Notes under the pieces: model-generated
Database searches by the model: none
Told to the model about the DNA's origin: nothing
The model's input: only the letters and a program-made list of their open reading frames with translations
Origin: an uncultured Collinsella sp.
GTDB lineage: Bacteria; Actinomycetota; Coriobacteriia; Coriobacteriales; Coriobacteriaceae
Length of the DNA stretch: 64,000 nucleotides
Reading direction: 5' to 3'
Assembly (NCBI GenBank): GCA_900541235.1
Contig: UQIW01000007.1
Span: 1 to 64,000, forward strand
Translations under genes and position numbers: made by a program
In this document: one piece after another, positions 25,046 to 33,293 of the stretch
Layout of the letters: each line of letters opens with the position of its first letter
How positions within the stretch are numbered: the stretch's first letter is position 1

Positions 25046-26116
25046 GCCGAAGCTGATGCCCAACGCCTTGGCCTCGCGCACCAGATCGCTCTGGGGATCG
25101 ACATACTTGAGCTTGCCGGCGACATCCTCGAGCGGCATGTGGCACATCTTGCCGTCGCGCAGGGCAATCATGTAGCCAAACTCGCCGCGTAGGCAGCCGA
25201 GAGCCGCCTCGACGCCGCACTGGGTCGCAAAGATGCGGTCCTGGGCGTCGGGCTGACCGCCGCGCTGCGTGTGACCGGGGATGGCGACGCGGGTCTCGCG
25301 ACCGGTCTTGGCTTCGATCTCCTTGGCGATGTCGTAGACAATCGAGGGGCTCGTACGCTCGGCGAGCTTCTTCTTGTACTCCCTCTTGGACAGCGCCGCG
25401 TCCTCCTTGGAGATAGCGCCCTCGGCGACGGCTACAATCGTAAAGCGGCTACCGGTCTCCATGCGATGCTCGATGGTCTTGATGACGTTATCCATGTCGT
25501 AGGGGATCTCGGGGATCAGGATGACGTCCGCACCGCCTGCGACGCCGGCGTACAGCGGGATCCAGCCAACCTTGTGGCCCATGATCTCGATGACAAACAC
25601 GCGGCCGTGGCTCGACGCAGTGGTGTGGATGTCGTCGATGCACTTGGTGGCGACGTCGATGGCGCTTGTAAAGCCAAACGTCAGCTCGGTGCCCCAGGTG
25701 TCGTTATCGATGGTCTTGGGCAGGGCGATAACGTTGAGGCCCTCTTCGCGCAGGCGGTTGGCGGTCTTGGTGGAGCCGTTACCGCCCAGCATAAACAGGC
25801 AGTCGAGCTGCAGCTTATGATAGGTGTGGACCATTGCGGGTACCTTCTCGATGCCATCGGCCTCGGGAATATCCAGACGCTTGAACGGCGTGCGGCTCGT
25901 GCCCAGGATGGTGCCGCCGCGGGTGAGGATGCCGCTAAAATCGGCGGGCGTCATGACGCGGAACCTGCTGTAGATAAGGCCCTGGTAGCCGTCCTCAAAA
26001 CCGTAGATCTCGATAGGTTCTTTGCTATTGGTCATGAGCGTTTTGACGATGCCGCGCATGGTGGCGTTGAGCGCCTGGCAGTCGCCGCCACTAGTAAGAA
26101 GACCGATCCTAAGCAT
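25037..26116 (-). CDS. pfkA: 6-phosphofructokinase
   Basis: 359 residues that phosphorylate fructose-6-phosphate in glycolysis. GGDCQALNATMRG matches the N-terminal nucleotide loop, GGNGST (111-116) the ATP/PPi-selecting loop, and PKTIDND (133-139) the catalytic site. Glycine after the N in the GGNG motif argues for ATP, while Lys134 is the residue normally seen in PPi-type enzymes; this Gly/Lys combination is known for an atypical ATP-type group. The Asp usually found before that glycine (GGDG) is Asn here. Start supported by GGAAGGA. Confidence 0.9.
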   Translation of the reverse strand: MLRIGLLTSGGDCQALNATMRGIVKTLMTNSKEPIEIYGFEDGYQGLIYSRFRVMTPADFSGILTRGGTILGTSRTPFKRLDIPEADGIEKVPAMVHTYHKLQLDCLFMLGGNGSTKTANRLREEGLNVIALPKTIDNDTWGTELTFGFTSAIDVATKCIDDIHTTASSHGRVFVIEIMGHKVGWIPLYAGVAGGADVILIPEIPYDMDNVIKTIEHRMETGSRFTIVAVAEGAISKEDAALSKREYKKKLAERTSPSIVYDIAKEIEAKTGRETRVAIPGHTQRGGQPDAQDRIFATQCGVEAALGCLRGEFGYMIALRDGKMCHMPLEDVAGKLKYVDPQSDLVREAKALGISFGDE

Positions 26117-26154
26117 GGTGAATCCTTCCGGGCAAGTTATAACATGCGCATAAG

Positions 26155-26187
26155 TTTACCCCCGCACACTGTTGATGCGGGGGTAAA
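26155..26187 (-). terminator. Terminator of the Ntn-hydrolase gene
   Basis: TTTACCCCCGCA pairs with 26176-26187 over 12 bases with a 9-base loop. It lies downstream of the minus-strand gene ending at 26257. Confidence 0.7.
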
Positions 26188-26256
26188 ACGTATTAGCTCA
26201 AGCGTATGGAAATGTAAGCAACGTCAGGCGAGCGTAAGGTCGACGGGCCTGGCTCC

Positions 26257-27342
26257 TTACAGTGCGAAGGCGTCGACGTCGCCCCAGTGGCGGCGCAGCG
26301 TGATGGCGGCAGCGGGTTCGGTATTGTCAAAGACGACCGACCATTGCGTATTGCTGGTGATGTCTTCCGGATTGGGCTCTTGCGCTGCGGCGCGCAGGGC
26401 TTTCCAGACAATCGTTTCGTCCTGGGCACCGACATGGGCGTCAAGGACATCGGCGATTGCGACGGCGCGCTCTTTACCATGGCCCAGCTCGCCATTCTTT
26501 TGGTTGGGCAGTACTTCGTCGCCATAGCAGGCGTAGAAGTTCGTAACCTGGCGTGCAGGAGTCGCTTTGAAAGCGCGGTCCGGATCGTGTGGATCCCACT
26601 CTACTACGCGCGCGTCACCGGCGGCGTCGTTGATAAAGAAGTGGTAATCGCGTCCGGCCATGGCGTGCATGTCGTGGGCGGAAAGTAGGTCGACGGCCTC
26701 TTGCGTGGTAGCCGCGCGGTCGAGCACCAGACGGATGGCGAGCGAAGTGTTGATGACGGGGCGTTGCGTGTCCTGGTCACAGGGCTTGGAATCCAGGGTG
26801 AGTACGGCAATGGACACGCCGCATTCGTTAACACCGTCGAGCTGGGCAAACGGGCCCATGAGTGCGGCGGCGCGTCCGGCGACGGAGTCAAGTGGAGTGT
26901 TGGCGCCCAGGTTATTGAGGGCCGCAAACCCGATGGAGGCATAGCCGCCGCGTGGGTGATTGCGCACCAGCAGCGCTGAGGTGTCGTCTTTAAAGTCGTA
27001 ATTGCGACCGGTGCGCACGCGGCCTTCGGCATCTACGGCGACAAAAGCGCTGCAGGCAAACTGGGGCGCCTGGACATGTGCCGGCGCACCGGGCAGCACC
27101 TGCGCCACCACGGCATCGATGTAGGCCTGGTCGTCGCGCACGCCAGCGGCGATGATGCGATCAAGATCGTAGTCGTAGGCGATGTCGATTGCGTACAGGT
27201 CATAGCCATCCGCGTAGCCGGTCAAGCGTCTGAGCGACGCGGCGGACTTGATTTGCTTGCGGTAAACGATGCCGGCGGCAGCGGCAAAGCCGACGGCGAC
27301 TCCCGCGACACCGCAGGCGATGGCAATGTTACGTGGCTTCAT
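26257..27342 (-). CDS. Membrane-anchored Ntn-hydrolase of the choloylglycine hydrolase / C45 type
   Basis: 361 residues. An N-terminal hydrophobic segment (about 6-26) and a lead of about 95 residues precede a cysteine (APQFACSAF, C97) that fits the N-terminal nucleophile after self-processing. GRNYDF (112-117) and NECGVSIAVL correspond to the conserved Arg/Asn/Asp and MNEKGL-type motifs of linear amide hydrolases. The family includes bile-salt hydrolase, penicillin V acylase and N-acyl amino acid or N-acylethanolamine hydrolases; the membrane lead argues against a classical cytoplasmic bile-salt hydrolase. Start supported by GAGAGGA. Confidence 0.7.
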   Translation of the reverse strand: MKPRNIAIACGVAGVAVGFAAAAGIVYRKQIKSAASLRRLTGYADGYDLYAIDIAYDYDLDRIIAAGVRDDQAYIDAVVAQVLPGAPAHVQAPQFACSAFVAVDAEGRVRTGRNYDFKDDTSALLVRNHPRGGYASIGFAALNNLGANTPLDSVAGRAAALMGPFAQLDGVNECGVSIAVLTLDSKPCDQDTQRPVINTSLAIRLVLDRAATTQEAVDLLSAHDMHAMAGRDYHFFINDAAGDARVVEWDPHDPDRAFKATPARQVTNFYACYGDEVLPNQKNGELGHGKERAVAIADVLDAHVGAQDETIVWKALRAAAQEPNPEDITSNTQWSVVFDNTEPAAAITLRRHWGDVDAFAL

Positions 27343-27503
27343 GACGGTTCCTCTCGTCCTGTTAGCGCAATTGTCGCAAAAGGGGCGCGGGCATGATGGC
27401 TCAACTTGGTGAGCGGTGCGGAATTAAGCACGGAATGAAGAGTGCGGCGCTGGCGTGGCGGGGTATGCTGGAGGGGACCATCAACCCAGCGAAAGGGGAG
27501 AGC

Positions 27504-28889
27504 ATGACGGATCAGGAAACGCCCGAGCGCGCGCACGTGACGGCCGACGATATCGAGGCCGCCAACGACCTTATCGACTTTATCGAGGCATGCCCCAGCA
27601 TGTTTCATACGGCGGCGACCATTATGGCCGAGCTCGACGAGGCGGGCTTTACCTACCTGCCCGAGAATGCGGCATGGGATATCGAGCCGGGCGGGCGTTA
27701 TTACACGCAGCGCAACACCTCGAGCGTCGTTGCCTTTAAGGTGGGCGAGGACCTGGCCGCGACGTGGGGCGAGGACGGCGTTGCCGGTGACTATCATTTT
27801 CAGCTCACGGCGTCGCACAGCGATTCGCCGACGTTTAAGGTTAAGGCCGTGCCCGAGCTCGACGGCGCGGGCGAGACGCTGCGCCTGAACACCGAGGCCT
27901 ACGGCGGCATGATCGACTACACCTGGTTCGACCGTCCGCTGGCACTCGCGGGCCGCGTGCTGGTACGCGAGGGCGACCGTATCGAGAGTCGTTTGCTCGC
28001 TACCGAGCGCGAAGTCGCCATCATCCCGAGCCTTGCCATCCACATGAACCGTGGCGTTAACGAGAGCTTTGCTCCCAACCGAGCTGTTGACCTGTGTCCG
28101 CTCATCAGCGCCGGTGACCTTAAGCAGGGCGACTTTGACGCCCTGATCGCCGACGAGCTGGATGTTGAGCCCGAGCAAATTTTGGGCCGCGATCTGTTTC
28201 TGGTCAACCGCCAGGATGCGCGCATTTGGGGCTGGGCCGACGAGTTTATCTCGACGCCCAAGCTCGACGACCTGGCCTGCGCCTACACCTCGCTGCAGGC
28301 ATTTTTGGGTGCCGAGAATGCGCACGACGTTTCGGTCTTTTGCTGCTTTGATAACGAGGAGGTTGGCTCCGAGACCAAGCAGGGCGCCATGTCGACGTTC
28401 TTGGCCGATGCACTGCGCCGCATTAACGGCTCGCTGGGCTTTGACGACGAATCGTACCACCGTGCGCTTGCTGCCTCGATGCTCGTGAGCTGCGACAATG
28501 CACATGCCGTGCACCCCAACCACGCCGAGAAGTGCGATGCCCGCAACCAGGTGGTGCTCAACGGTGGCATCGTCATCAAGGAGGCAGCCAACCAGCACTA
28601 TTGCACCGATGCCTTTAGCCGCGCGGTGTTCCAAGCCATTTGCGATGACGCCGACGTGCCCACGCAGGCCTTCGCCAACAAGAGCGATATGGCTGGCGGT
28701 TCTACGCTGGGCAATCTGTCGAACATGCAGGCGAGCATGCATGCCGTGGACGTGGGCCTGCCGCAGCTTGCCATGCACTCGAGCTACGAGACCGGCGGCG
28801 TGCGCGACGTGATGTACGCCATCCGCGCCCTCACCGCCTTCTACGAGCGAAACCTAACCATCAACGGCGCCGAAAGCGTGGAGCTCTAA
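27504..28889 (+). CDS. apeB: M18 family aminopeptidase
   Basis: 461 residues, a dinuclear zinc aminopeptidase for N-terminal acidic or general residues. Metal and catalytic motifs are in order: SHSDSP (H), LDDLAC (D), DNEEVGS (EE), SCDNAHAVHPN (D) and LAMHSSYE (H). The start is chosen at 27504 by AAAGGGGAG at 27492-27500; a longer frame from 27393 has no ribosome site. It is cytoplasmic and stands alone. The stop codon overlaps an AAAGGGACAG-type palindrome. Confidence 0.92.
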   Translation: MTDQETPERAHVTADDIEAANDLIDFIEACPSMFHTAATIMAELDEAGFTYLPENAAWDIEPGGRYYTQRNTSSVVAFKVGEDLAATWGEDGVAGDYHFQLTASHSDSPTFKVKAVPELDGAGETLRLNTEAYGGMIDYTWFDRPLALAGRVLVREGDRIESRLLATEREVAIIPSLAIHMNRGVNESFAPNRAVDLCPLISAGDLKQGDFDALIADELDVEPEQILGRDLFLVNRQDARIWGWADEFISTPKLDDLACAYTSLQAFLGAENAHDVSVFCCFDNEEVGSETKQGAMSTFLADALRRINGSLGFDDESYHRALAASMLVSCDNAHAVHPNHAEKCDARNQVVLNGGIVIKEAANQHYCTDAFSRAVFQAICDDADVPTQAFANKSDMAGGSTLGNLSNMQASMHAVDVGLPQLAMHSSYETGGVRDVMYAIRALTAFYERNLTINGAESVEL

Positions 28890-28927
28890 ACCTGCCAAAA
28901 AGGGACAGGTTTATTTTGGCAGGTTTT
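28888..28927 (+). repeat. AAAGGGACAG-type palindrome, copy 2
   Basis: Perfect 13-bp arms (AAACCTGCCAAAA 28888-28900 with 28914-28926) and a loop AGGGACAGGTTTA. T residues follow, so it may also end the apeB transcript. 34 of about 35 bases match the copy at 30125. Confidence 0.8.
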
Positions 28928-29028
28928 ATCTGGGCAAATGCCGCAATGCTAACGGTAAGAGAGCCGCTAGGACCCCGTCGACAGAGTCGACGCCAGCGAA
29001 ACGCCGCAGGTAGAGCAAAAGTCAGCGA

Positions 29029-29126
29029 GAGCCCGCCAGAGCGAGCAAGGTGACGTGAAAGAGGAGGGCATAGGCCTTTTGGCCATGCCCGACGATTGAA
29101 CGTCAGATTGCCGCTCTGGCGGGCTC
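29029..29126. repeat. Nested hairpin downstream of apeB
   Basis: 15-bp perfect arms (29029-29043 with 29112-29126) enclose TGACGT/ACGTCA (29051-29056 with 29100-29105) and a GGGCAT-GGCC/GGCC-ATGCCC stem (29066-29090) with a TTTT loop. It fills most of the spacer between apeB and the convergent dehydrogenase gene. Confidence 0.75.
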
Positions 29127-29139
29127 GCAGCGTCGAGGG

Positions 29140-29167
29140 GTTCCGGCGTTTGGCAAAACGCCGGAAC
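29140..29167 (-). terminator. Hairpin at the end of the dehydrogenase gene
   Basis: GTTCCGGCGTTT pairs with AAACGCCGGAAC (12 bp, 4-base loop) 3 bases past the stop at 29170. It has no clear U tract on the minus strand. Confidence 0.65.
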
Positions 29168-29169
29168 AA

Positions 29170-30105
29170 TTAGTGTTCGATCCAGCAGCGGAGCGTCTCG
29201 CCGGCTTGCAGGTGACGCAGGTTCTCCGCGGCAATGTCGACCACATTGTTGAGCGTGGCTGCCAGGTGGAACCAGCCCGAGATGTGCGGCGTGATGAGCA
29301 TGTTGGGCGCATCCCACAGCGGGCTTGTCGCAGGCAGCGGCTCGGGGTCGGTGACGTCGACCGCGGCGCCGGCAAGGTGTCCGGACTCAAGAGCGGCAAC
29401 CAGATCGTCGGCAACCACAAGATCGCCGCGGCCGCCGTTGGCAAAGAAGGCGCCCGGTTTCATCGCGGCGAAGAACTCGGCGTTCGCCAGGCCGCGGGTC
29501 TCGGGTGTGCTGGGCATAAAGGATGCGACGATGTCAGCCTCGGCCAGACGCTCGGGCAGGGCGTCTATGCCGTCCATGTCCTCAAACACAATGGGGTAGA
29601 CGAGTGGATGGCGCTTGATGCCGCGGACGTGCGCGCCCATGTTGCGGCAGAGCGTGGCGAAGTGGCCGCCGATATCGCCCGCGCCCAGCACCAGCACATT
29701 GGCGTTTTTGAGCGAGGTGACCGGCCCCAAATCCTCCCAGCGATGCTCGCGCTGCAAGTCGTGATAGCCGGGCAGGCGCTTCATCATGGAAAGGACCATG
29801 GCAAACATGTGCTCGCTCACGGCCTGGCCGTAGGCGCCCACCGAGCAAGACAGTTTGGCGTCGACCGGCACAGTGCCGGCGGCAAGGTAGTCGTCATAGC
29901 CGGCGGTTTGCAATTGCAACAGCTGGAGACGTTCGCATGCCGTGAGCATGTCAGGGTCGATGTTGCCCAGGATCACGTCGGCATCGGCGACCTGCTCGTG
30001 CGTGGCGGCGTCGGCGCTCGTGTAGATAAAGTCCTCGCCCGGAGCGCTCGACTCAAGAATTGCGCGATGACGGTCGTTGACGGGCAACAAAACCAGAATG
30101 TTCAC
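29170..30105 (-). CDS. D-2-hydroxyacid dehydrogenase family protein
   Basis: 311 residues with the NAD-binding motif GAGDIGG and the catalytic R (GGRGDLV), E (TDPEPLP) and H (TPHISGW) of the family. Such enzymes reduce 2-oxoacids to D-2-hydroxyacids or act on phosphoglycerate; the exact substrate cannot be set. GTG 30105 is chosen because GAGAGGA lies 10 bases upstream; the open frame runs further into a repeat. Both sides carry the same palindromic repeat. Confidence 0.82.
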   Translation of the reverse strand: MNILVLLPVNDRHRAILESSAPGEDFIYTSADAATHEQVADADVILGNIDPDMLTACERLQLLQLQTAGYDDYLAAGTVPVDAKLSCSVGAYGQAVSEHMFAMVLSMMKRLPGYHDLQREHRWEDLGPVTSLKNANVLVLGAGDIGGHFATLCRNMGAHVRGIKRHPLVYPIVFEDMDGIDALPERLAEADIVASFMPSTPETRGLANAEFFAAMKPGAFFANGGRGDLVVADDLVAALESGHLAGAAVDVTDPEPLPATSPLWDAPNMLITPHISGWFHLAATLNNVVDIAAENLRHLQAGETLRCWIEH

Positions 30106-30124
30106 AAGCAGTCCTCTCCGCTCG

Positions 30125-30163
30125 ACCTGCCAAAAAGGGACAGGTTTATTTTGGCGGGTTTTA
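30125..30163 (+). repeat. AAAGGGACAG-type palindrome, copy 3
   Basis: Arms ACCTGCCAAAA (30125-30135) and TTTTGGCGGGT (30149-30159) with one G-U pair, loop AGGGACAGGTTTA as in copy 2, then a T run. Confidence 0.8.
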
Positions 30164-30182
30164 TCAGGCAAAACGTTCAAAT

Positions 30183-30225
30183 AAAACGCCGGATGCAAGA
30201 CGAGCGTGCCCGTCAGCATCCGGCG
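30183..30225 (-). terminator. map terminator
   Basis: CGCCGGATGC (30187-30196) and GCATCCGGCG (30216-30225) form a 10-bp stem; on the minus strand TTTTATTT follows. Confidence 0.85.
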
Positions 30226-30234
30226 CATCCACGG

Positions 30235-31122
30235 CTACCAGCTCAGCAGCTCGTAACCGTCCTCGGTCACCACGAGCTGTACCTCGCACTGGGCCGAGTC
30301 GCTGCCGTCCTTGGTGCGCACGCACCAGCCGTCACCCTTGCTAATCTTGATGTCGGGCGCTCCGGCATTGACCATGGGCTCGATGGTAAAGACCATGCCC
30401 GGAGCCATGATGGTGTCCACATCGGGCGCCTCGGTGGTAAAGCCCACAAACGGATCCTCGTGGAACTCCTTACCGATGCCGTGTCCGCCGTACTCGCGCA
30501 CCACACTAAAACCGGCGTCCTCGACCGTCTTTTGCACGGCCTCGGCCATTACGGACAGCGGCAGCCATGGCTTGACGGCCGCCAGACCCGCCTCCACGCT
30601 GGCGCGGGTGACGTCGACCAGGCGCTGGCGCTCGGCAGATACCTCGCCGATGCAGAACATACGGCTCGAATCACTAAAGTAACCGTCCAGGATCGTGGAG
30701 CAGTCCACGTTGATGATATCGCCCTCGTGCAGCACATCCGCATCGCAGGGGATACCGTGGCAGACGACGTCGTTGATCGAGGTGCACACGCTCTTGGGGT
30801 AACCCTCGTAGTTGAGGTCTGCCGGCGTGCCGCCGTGCTCGACGGTGTAGTCGTAGATCATCTGGTCGATCTGGTTGGTGGTCATGCCTGCGGCGATATG
30901 CTCGCCCACATAATCGAGCACGCCCACGTTGATGGCGGCCGAGCGCTTGATGCCCTCGATATCGGCGGGCGTCTTGTAGAGCGTACGGGGCAGAACCTCC
31001 CAGCCCTCCTCCCACAGGCGCTCGAGGCGCTCGTCGAAGGCGCTGTGACATTTCTTATATTTTTTGCCGCTGCCGCACCAGCAGGCGTCGTTGCGGCCGG
31101 GTACGGGTCCTTTGTCATACAT
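30235..31122 (-). CDS. map: Type I methionine aminopeptidase with N-terminal SEC-C motif
   Basis: 295 residues that remove the initiator methionine. The first 30 residues carry a SEC-C zinc finger (GRNDACWCGSGKKYKKCH), and the metallopeptidase follows with the two-metal ligands (D, D, H, E, E; HGIGKEFHEDP and FTIEPM). SEC-C fusions to Map are known in several gut anaerobes and may aid ribosome binding. AAGGAAG upstream fits the start. A terminator follows. Confidence 0.93.
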   Translation of the reverse strand: MYDKGPVPGRNDACWCGSGKKYKKCHSAFDERLERLWEEGWEVLPRTLYKTPADIEGIKRSAAINVGVLDYVGEHIAAGMTTNQIDQMIYDYTVEHGGTPADLNYEGYPKSVCTSINDVVCHGIPCDADVLHEGDIINVDCSTILDGYFSDSSRMFCIGEVSAERQRLVDVTRASVEAGLAAVKPWLPLSVMAEAVQKTVEDAGFSVVREYGGHGIGKEFHEDPFVGFTTEAPDVDTIMAPGMVFTIEPMVNAGAPDIKISKGDGWCVRTKDGSDSAQCEVQLVVTEDGYELLSW

Positions 31123-31174
31123 GGCTAACTTCCTTTCATCCGCAGCTAGTATAGCCCACTCACGCGTCCATAAA

Positions 31175-31241
31175 AGTTGCGGTGATATAGTTCCGATCTA
31201 AGCGGTTTAACAGCATAAACAGGAACTATATCACCGCAACT
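31175..31241. repeat. 20-bp inverted repeat upstream of map
   Basis: 31175-31194 pairs perfectly with 31222-31241 (AGTTGCGGTGATATAGTTCC and its complement), with a 27-base loop holding a GTTTA/TAAAC stem. It lies in the gap before map and after the radical SAM gene, so it may terminate the latter or regulate map. Confidence 0.75.
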
Positions 31242-31282
31242 GATGGAGCGGGATGGCTGACACTAGCTGCTGCGTGGTTTTG

Positions 31283-32059
31283 CTAGTAGCTCACTTGGCA
31301 GGGAATGCCGAGGGCGCGCACGCGTGCGGCGATCGTGTCGAGCACCTCGGGCGCCGCTTTGGCAAGGCCGGCGATTGGTGTCTCGCGCGCCACTGTGTAG
31401 ATGGTCGCCTCCTGCGGGCGAATGCGCTCGAGCGCCGCGAGCCAAGGACCAACGTACTCCTCGCCGGTGTTATCGAGAGACTTGCCCCGGTACTCACCGC
31501 TCAAAAACATCGTCTGGATAATGACATGACCGTTAAAGCTCGCGAACGTCTCGATCTGGTGCTCTACATCGTAGGGGCCAATAGGCTGGTCGAGCAGCTG
31601 GATAAACGCTGGGTCGACGGTATCGAGCTTGAGGATGTTGTCGTCGACCATCATGAGCGCATCGTGTACCTGGGGACGGTCGGCGCGCGTGCCGTTGGAA
31701 AGCACGGCAATCTTGGTGTTTGGGGCAAGCTGGTCGCGAAACGCGACGGCACCGGCGATGGCCTGCGGAAACTCCGGCGCGGCGGTGGGCTCGCCGTTGC
31801 CTGCGAAGGTGATCACATCGGGGAGCTCGCCCTCAGCTGCCATCTCGTGCAGCTTTGCCTCGAGCGCGTCGAGTACCATGGCAGCTGTGTTGTACGGCTC
31901 ATGACAGGGGTGCTCGGCGTTGAGGCCGTTTTCGCAGTAAATGCAGTCGAACGTGCAGATTTTGCCGCTGGCCGGCATCATGTTGACGCCGAGCGAGAGA
32001 CCAAGGCGACGGCTGCGAACGGGCCCAAAGATGGGGCTGGCATTCAAAAACGTAGACAT
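31283..32059 (-). CDS. Radical SAM protein
   Basis: 258 residues with a CTFDCIYC iron-sulfur motif and the SAM-binding FAGNGEPTA region. The protein resembles the small uncharacterised radical SAM proteins near wyosine-type and AdoMet oxidoreductase families. ATG 32059 has GAGGAG at 9 bases; another ATG is 6 bases upstream. Its substrate is unknown. Confidence 0.75.
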   Translation of the reverse strand: MSTFLNASPIFGPVRSRRLGLSLGVNMMPASGKICTFDCIYCENGLNAEHPCHEPYNTAAMVLDALEAKLHEMAAEGELPDVITFAGNGEPTAAPEFPQAIAGAVAFRDQLAPNTKIAVLSNGTRADRPQVHDALMMVDDNILKLDTVDPAFIQLLDQPIGPYDVEHQIETFASFNGHVIIQTMFLSGEYRGKSLDNTGEEYVGPWLAALERIRPQEATIYTVARETPIAGLAKAAPEVLDTIAARVRALGIPCQVSY

Positions 32060-32284
32060 AGGCATATGCTCCTCAAGACAATTGTGCCTAAGCATAGCAT
32101 CGGCTCCAAAGCAAGGTGCGGGCTCTTGCCTTACAAGTTTCGTTTTTTAACGTCGCTCATTATGCCGTGCCATGAAAAGCCTCGGGTCGGGTACAGTTAA
32201 TCTGTTAACAAGGCGCAAGGCAATGCGGGTCCATCCAATCGCACTGACGTGCAACTGGATGAGCATTGATGATGGGGGCACAAC

Positions 32285-33082
32285 ATGGATTTTACGGTTG
32301 AGAATGTGGGCACCACGATTGCCTGTCGCGAATATGCCGGCCCGGATGTGTCGCCTGATGCTCCTGCCTTGGTGTGCGTGCACGGCGCTTGTGTCGACGG
32401 CACATTTTTCGACGGTATCGCTTGTGAGCTCAGCCGCAACTACCGCGTAATTGCCTACGACCGCCGCGGCTGCGGTGGCAGCAGCGATGCGGCAGACGGC
32501 AGCTATGATCTTGCCGCTCAGGCCGCCGACCTGCAGGCCGTGATCGAACACGTTGGCGCTCCGGCAAATGTGCTTGCGCATAGCGCCGGTACGTTGGTGG
32601 CGCTGGAGCTTCTTCGCACCGAACCCCATCTCGTCGCCCGTGCGATTCTGCATGAGCCGGCTGTGTCGGCCGAAGGCGTCGGTATGGGCGCAGCTCCGGT
32701 TTTGCTCGATATGATTGCGGCGGGAAAGGTTTCAAGGGCGCTCCGGCTTTTCTTGGGAGCTCTCGGCGACTTGGACCCCGAGGCTCCTGGGACGACCGAA
32801 GCGGAAGTCAAACATGCCCTGCGCAATGGTCGTTGCTTTATGGCGAACGAATATGGAACAAATATGACATATGCTCCCGACTGGGAGCGCGCCCGCGCGT
32901 CAAAGGCAGTCTTGGCCGTGTTTTTGGGCGAGCTTTCGGTCGATACGCCCCGCGAGGCTGGCACGCGAGCGGCTGCCGAATACCTCGATTGCCCCCTTGT
33001 GACGATCCCGGGCGCGCATAACGGTCTGCGCGATCGCCCCGTTACGGCGGCAAACGCCGTTCGTGATGTCTTGGAGCGTTAG
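32285..33082 (+). CDS. Alpha/beta hydrolase
   Basis: 265 residues with the nucleophile elbow AHSAG, the oxyanion region VHGACVDG and the catalytic His near GAHNGL. Activity is unspecified: it could act as an esterase, lipase or haloperoxidase-like enzyme. It is alone; divergent from the radical SAM gene. Confidence 0.8.
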   Translation: MDFTVENVGTTIACREYAGPDVSPDAPALVCVHGACVDGTFFDGIACELSRNYRVIAYDRRGCGGSSDAADGSYDLAAQAADLQAVIEHVGAPANVLAHSAGTLVALELLRTEPHLVARAILHEPAVSAEGVGMGAAPVLLDMIAAGKVSRALRLFLGALGDLDPEAPGTTEAEVKHALRNGRCFMANEYGTNMTYAPDWERARASKAVLAVFLGELSVDTPREAGTRAAAEYLDCPLVTIPGAHNGLRDRPVTAANAVRDVLER

Positions 33083-33293
33083 CGCGCTCGATGACCTGCG
33101 GGGAGAGGGGCTGTTAGCGTTTCGTCATTGTTAACGAATGCGCCCATAACCGCGCACCCGCGGCTCCATTACCGCCGCTTGCCAGGTCATAAAAATGTAA
33201 CGATAATCGCGCGTTTGCCTTCAGCTGTTAGATGTTACCCTTGTACCAATTGATATGCACCGTTGCCGTGCGTAACGATAGAAGGGGCCCCAT

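Noticed and set aside
26257..27342. Bile-salt hydrolase as a firm name
   Set aside because: The nucleophile is internal behind a membrane lead; the family alone does not set the substrate.
30106..30228. N-terminal extension of the dehydrogenase frame
   Set aside because: It translates through a palindromic repeat (copy 3) and lacks a ribosome site; GTG 30105 has one.
29173..31128. 651-residue open frame on the plus strand
   Set aside because: It spans the dehydrogenase, repeats and map on the opposite strand with no domain; both minus genes are clearly real.
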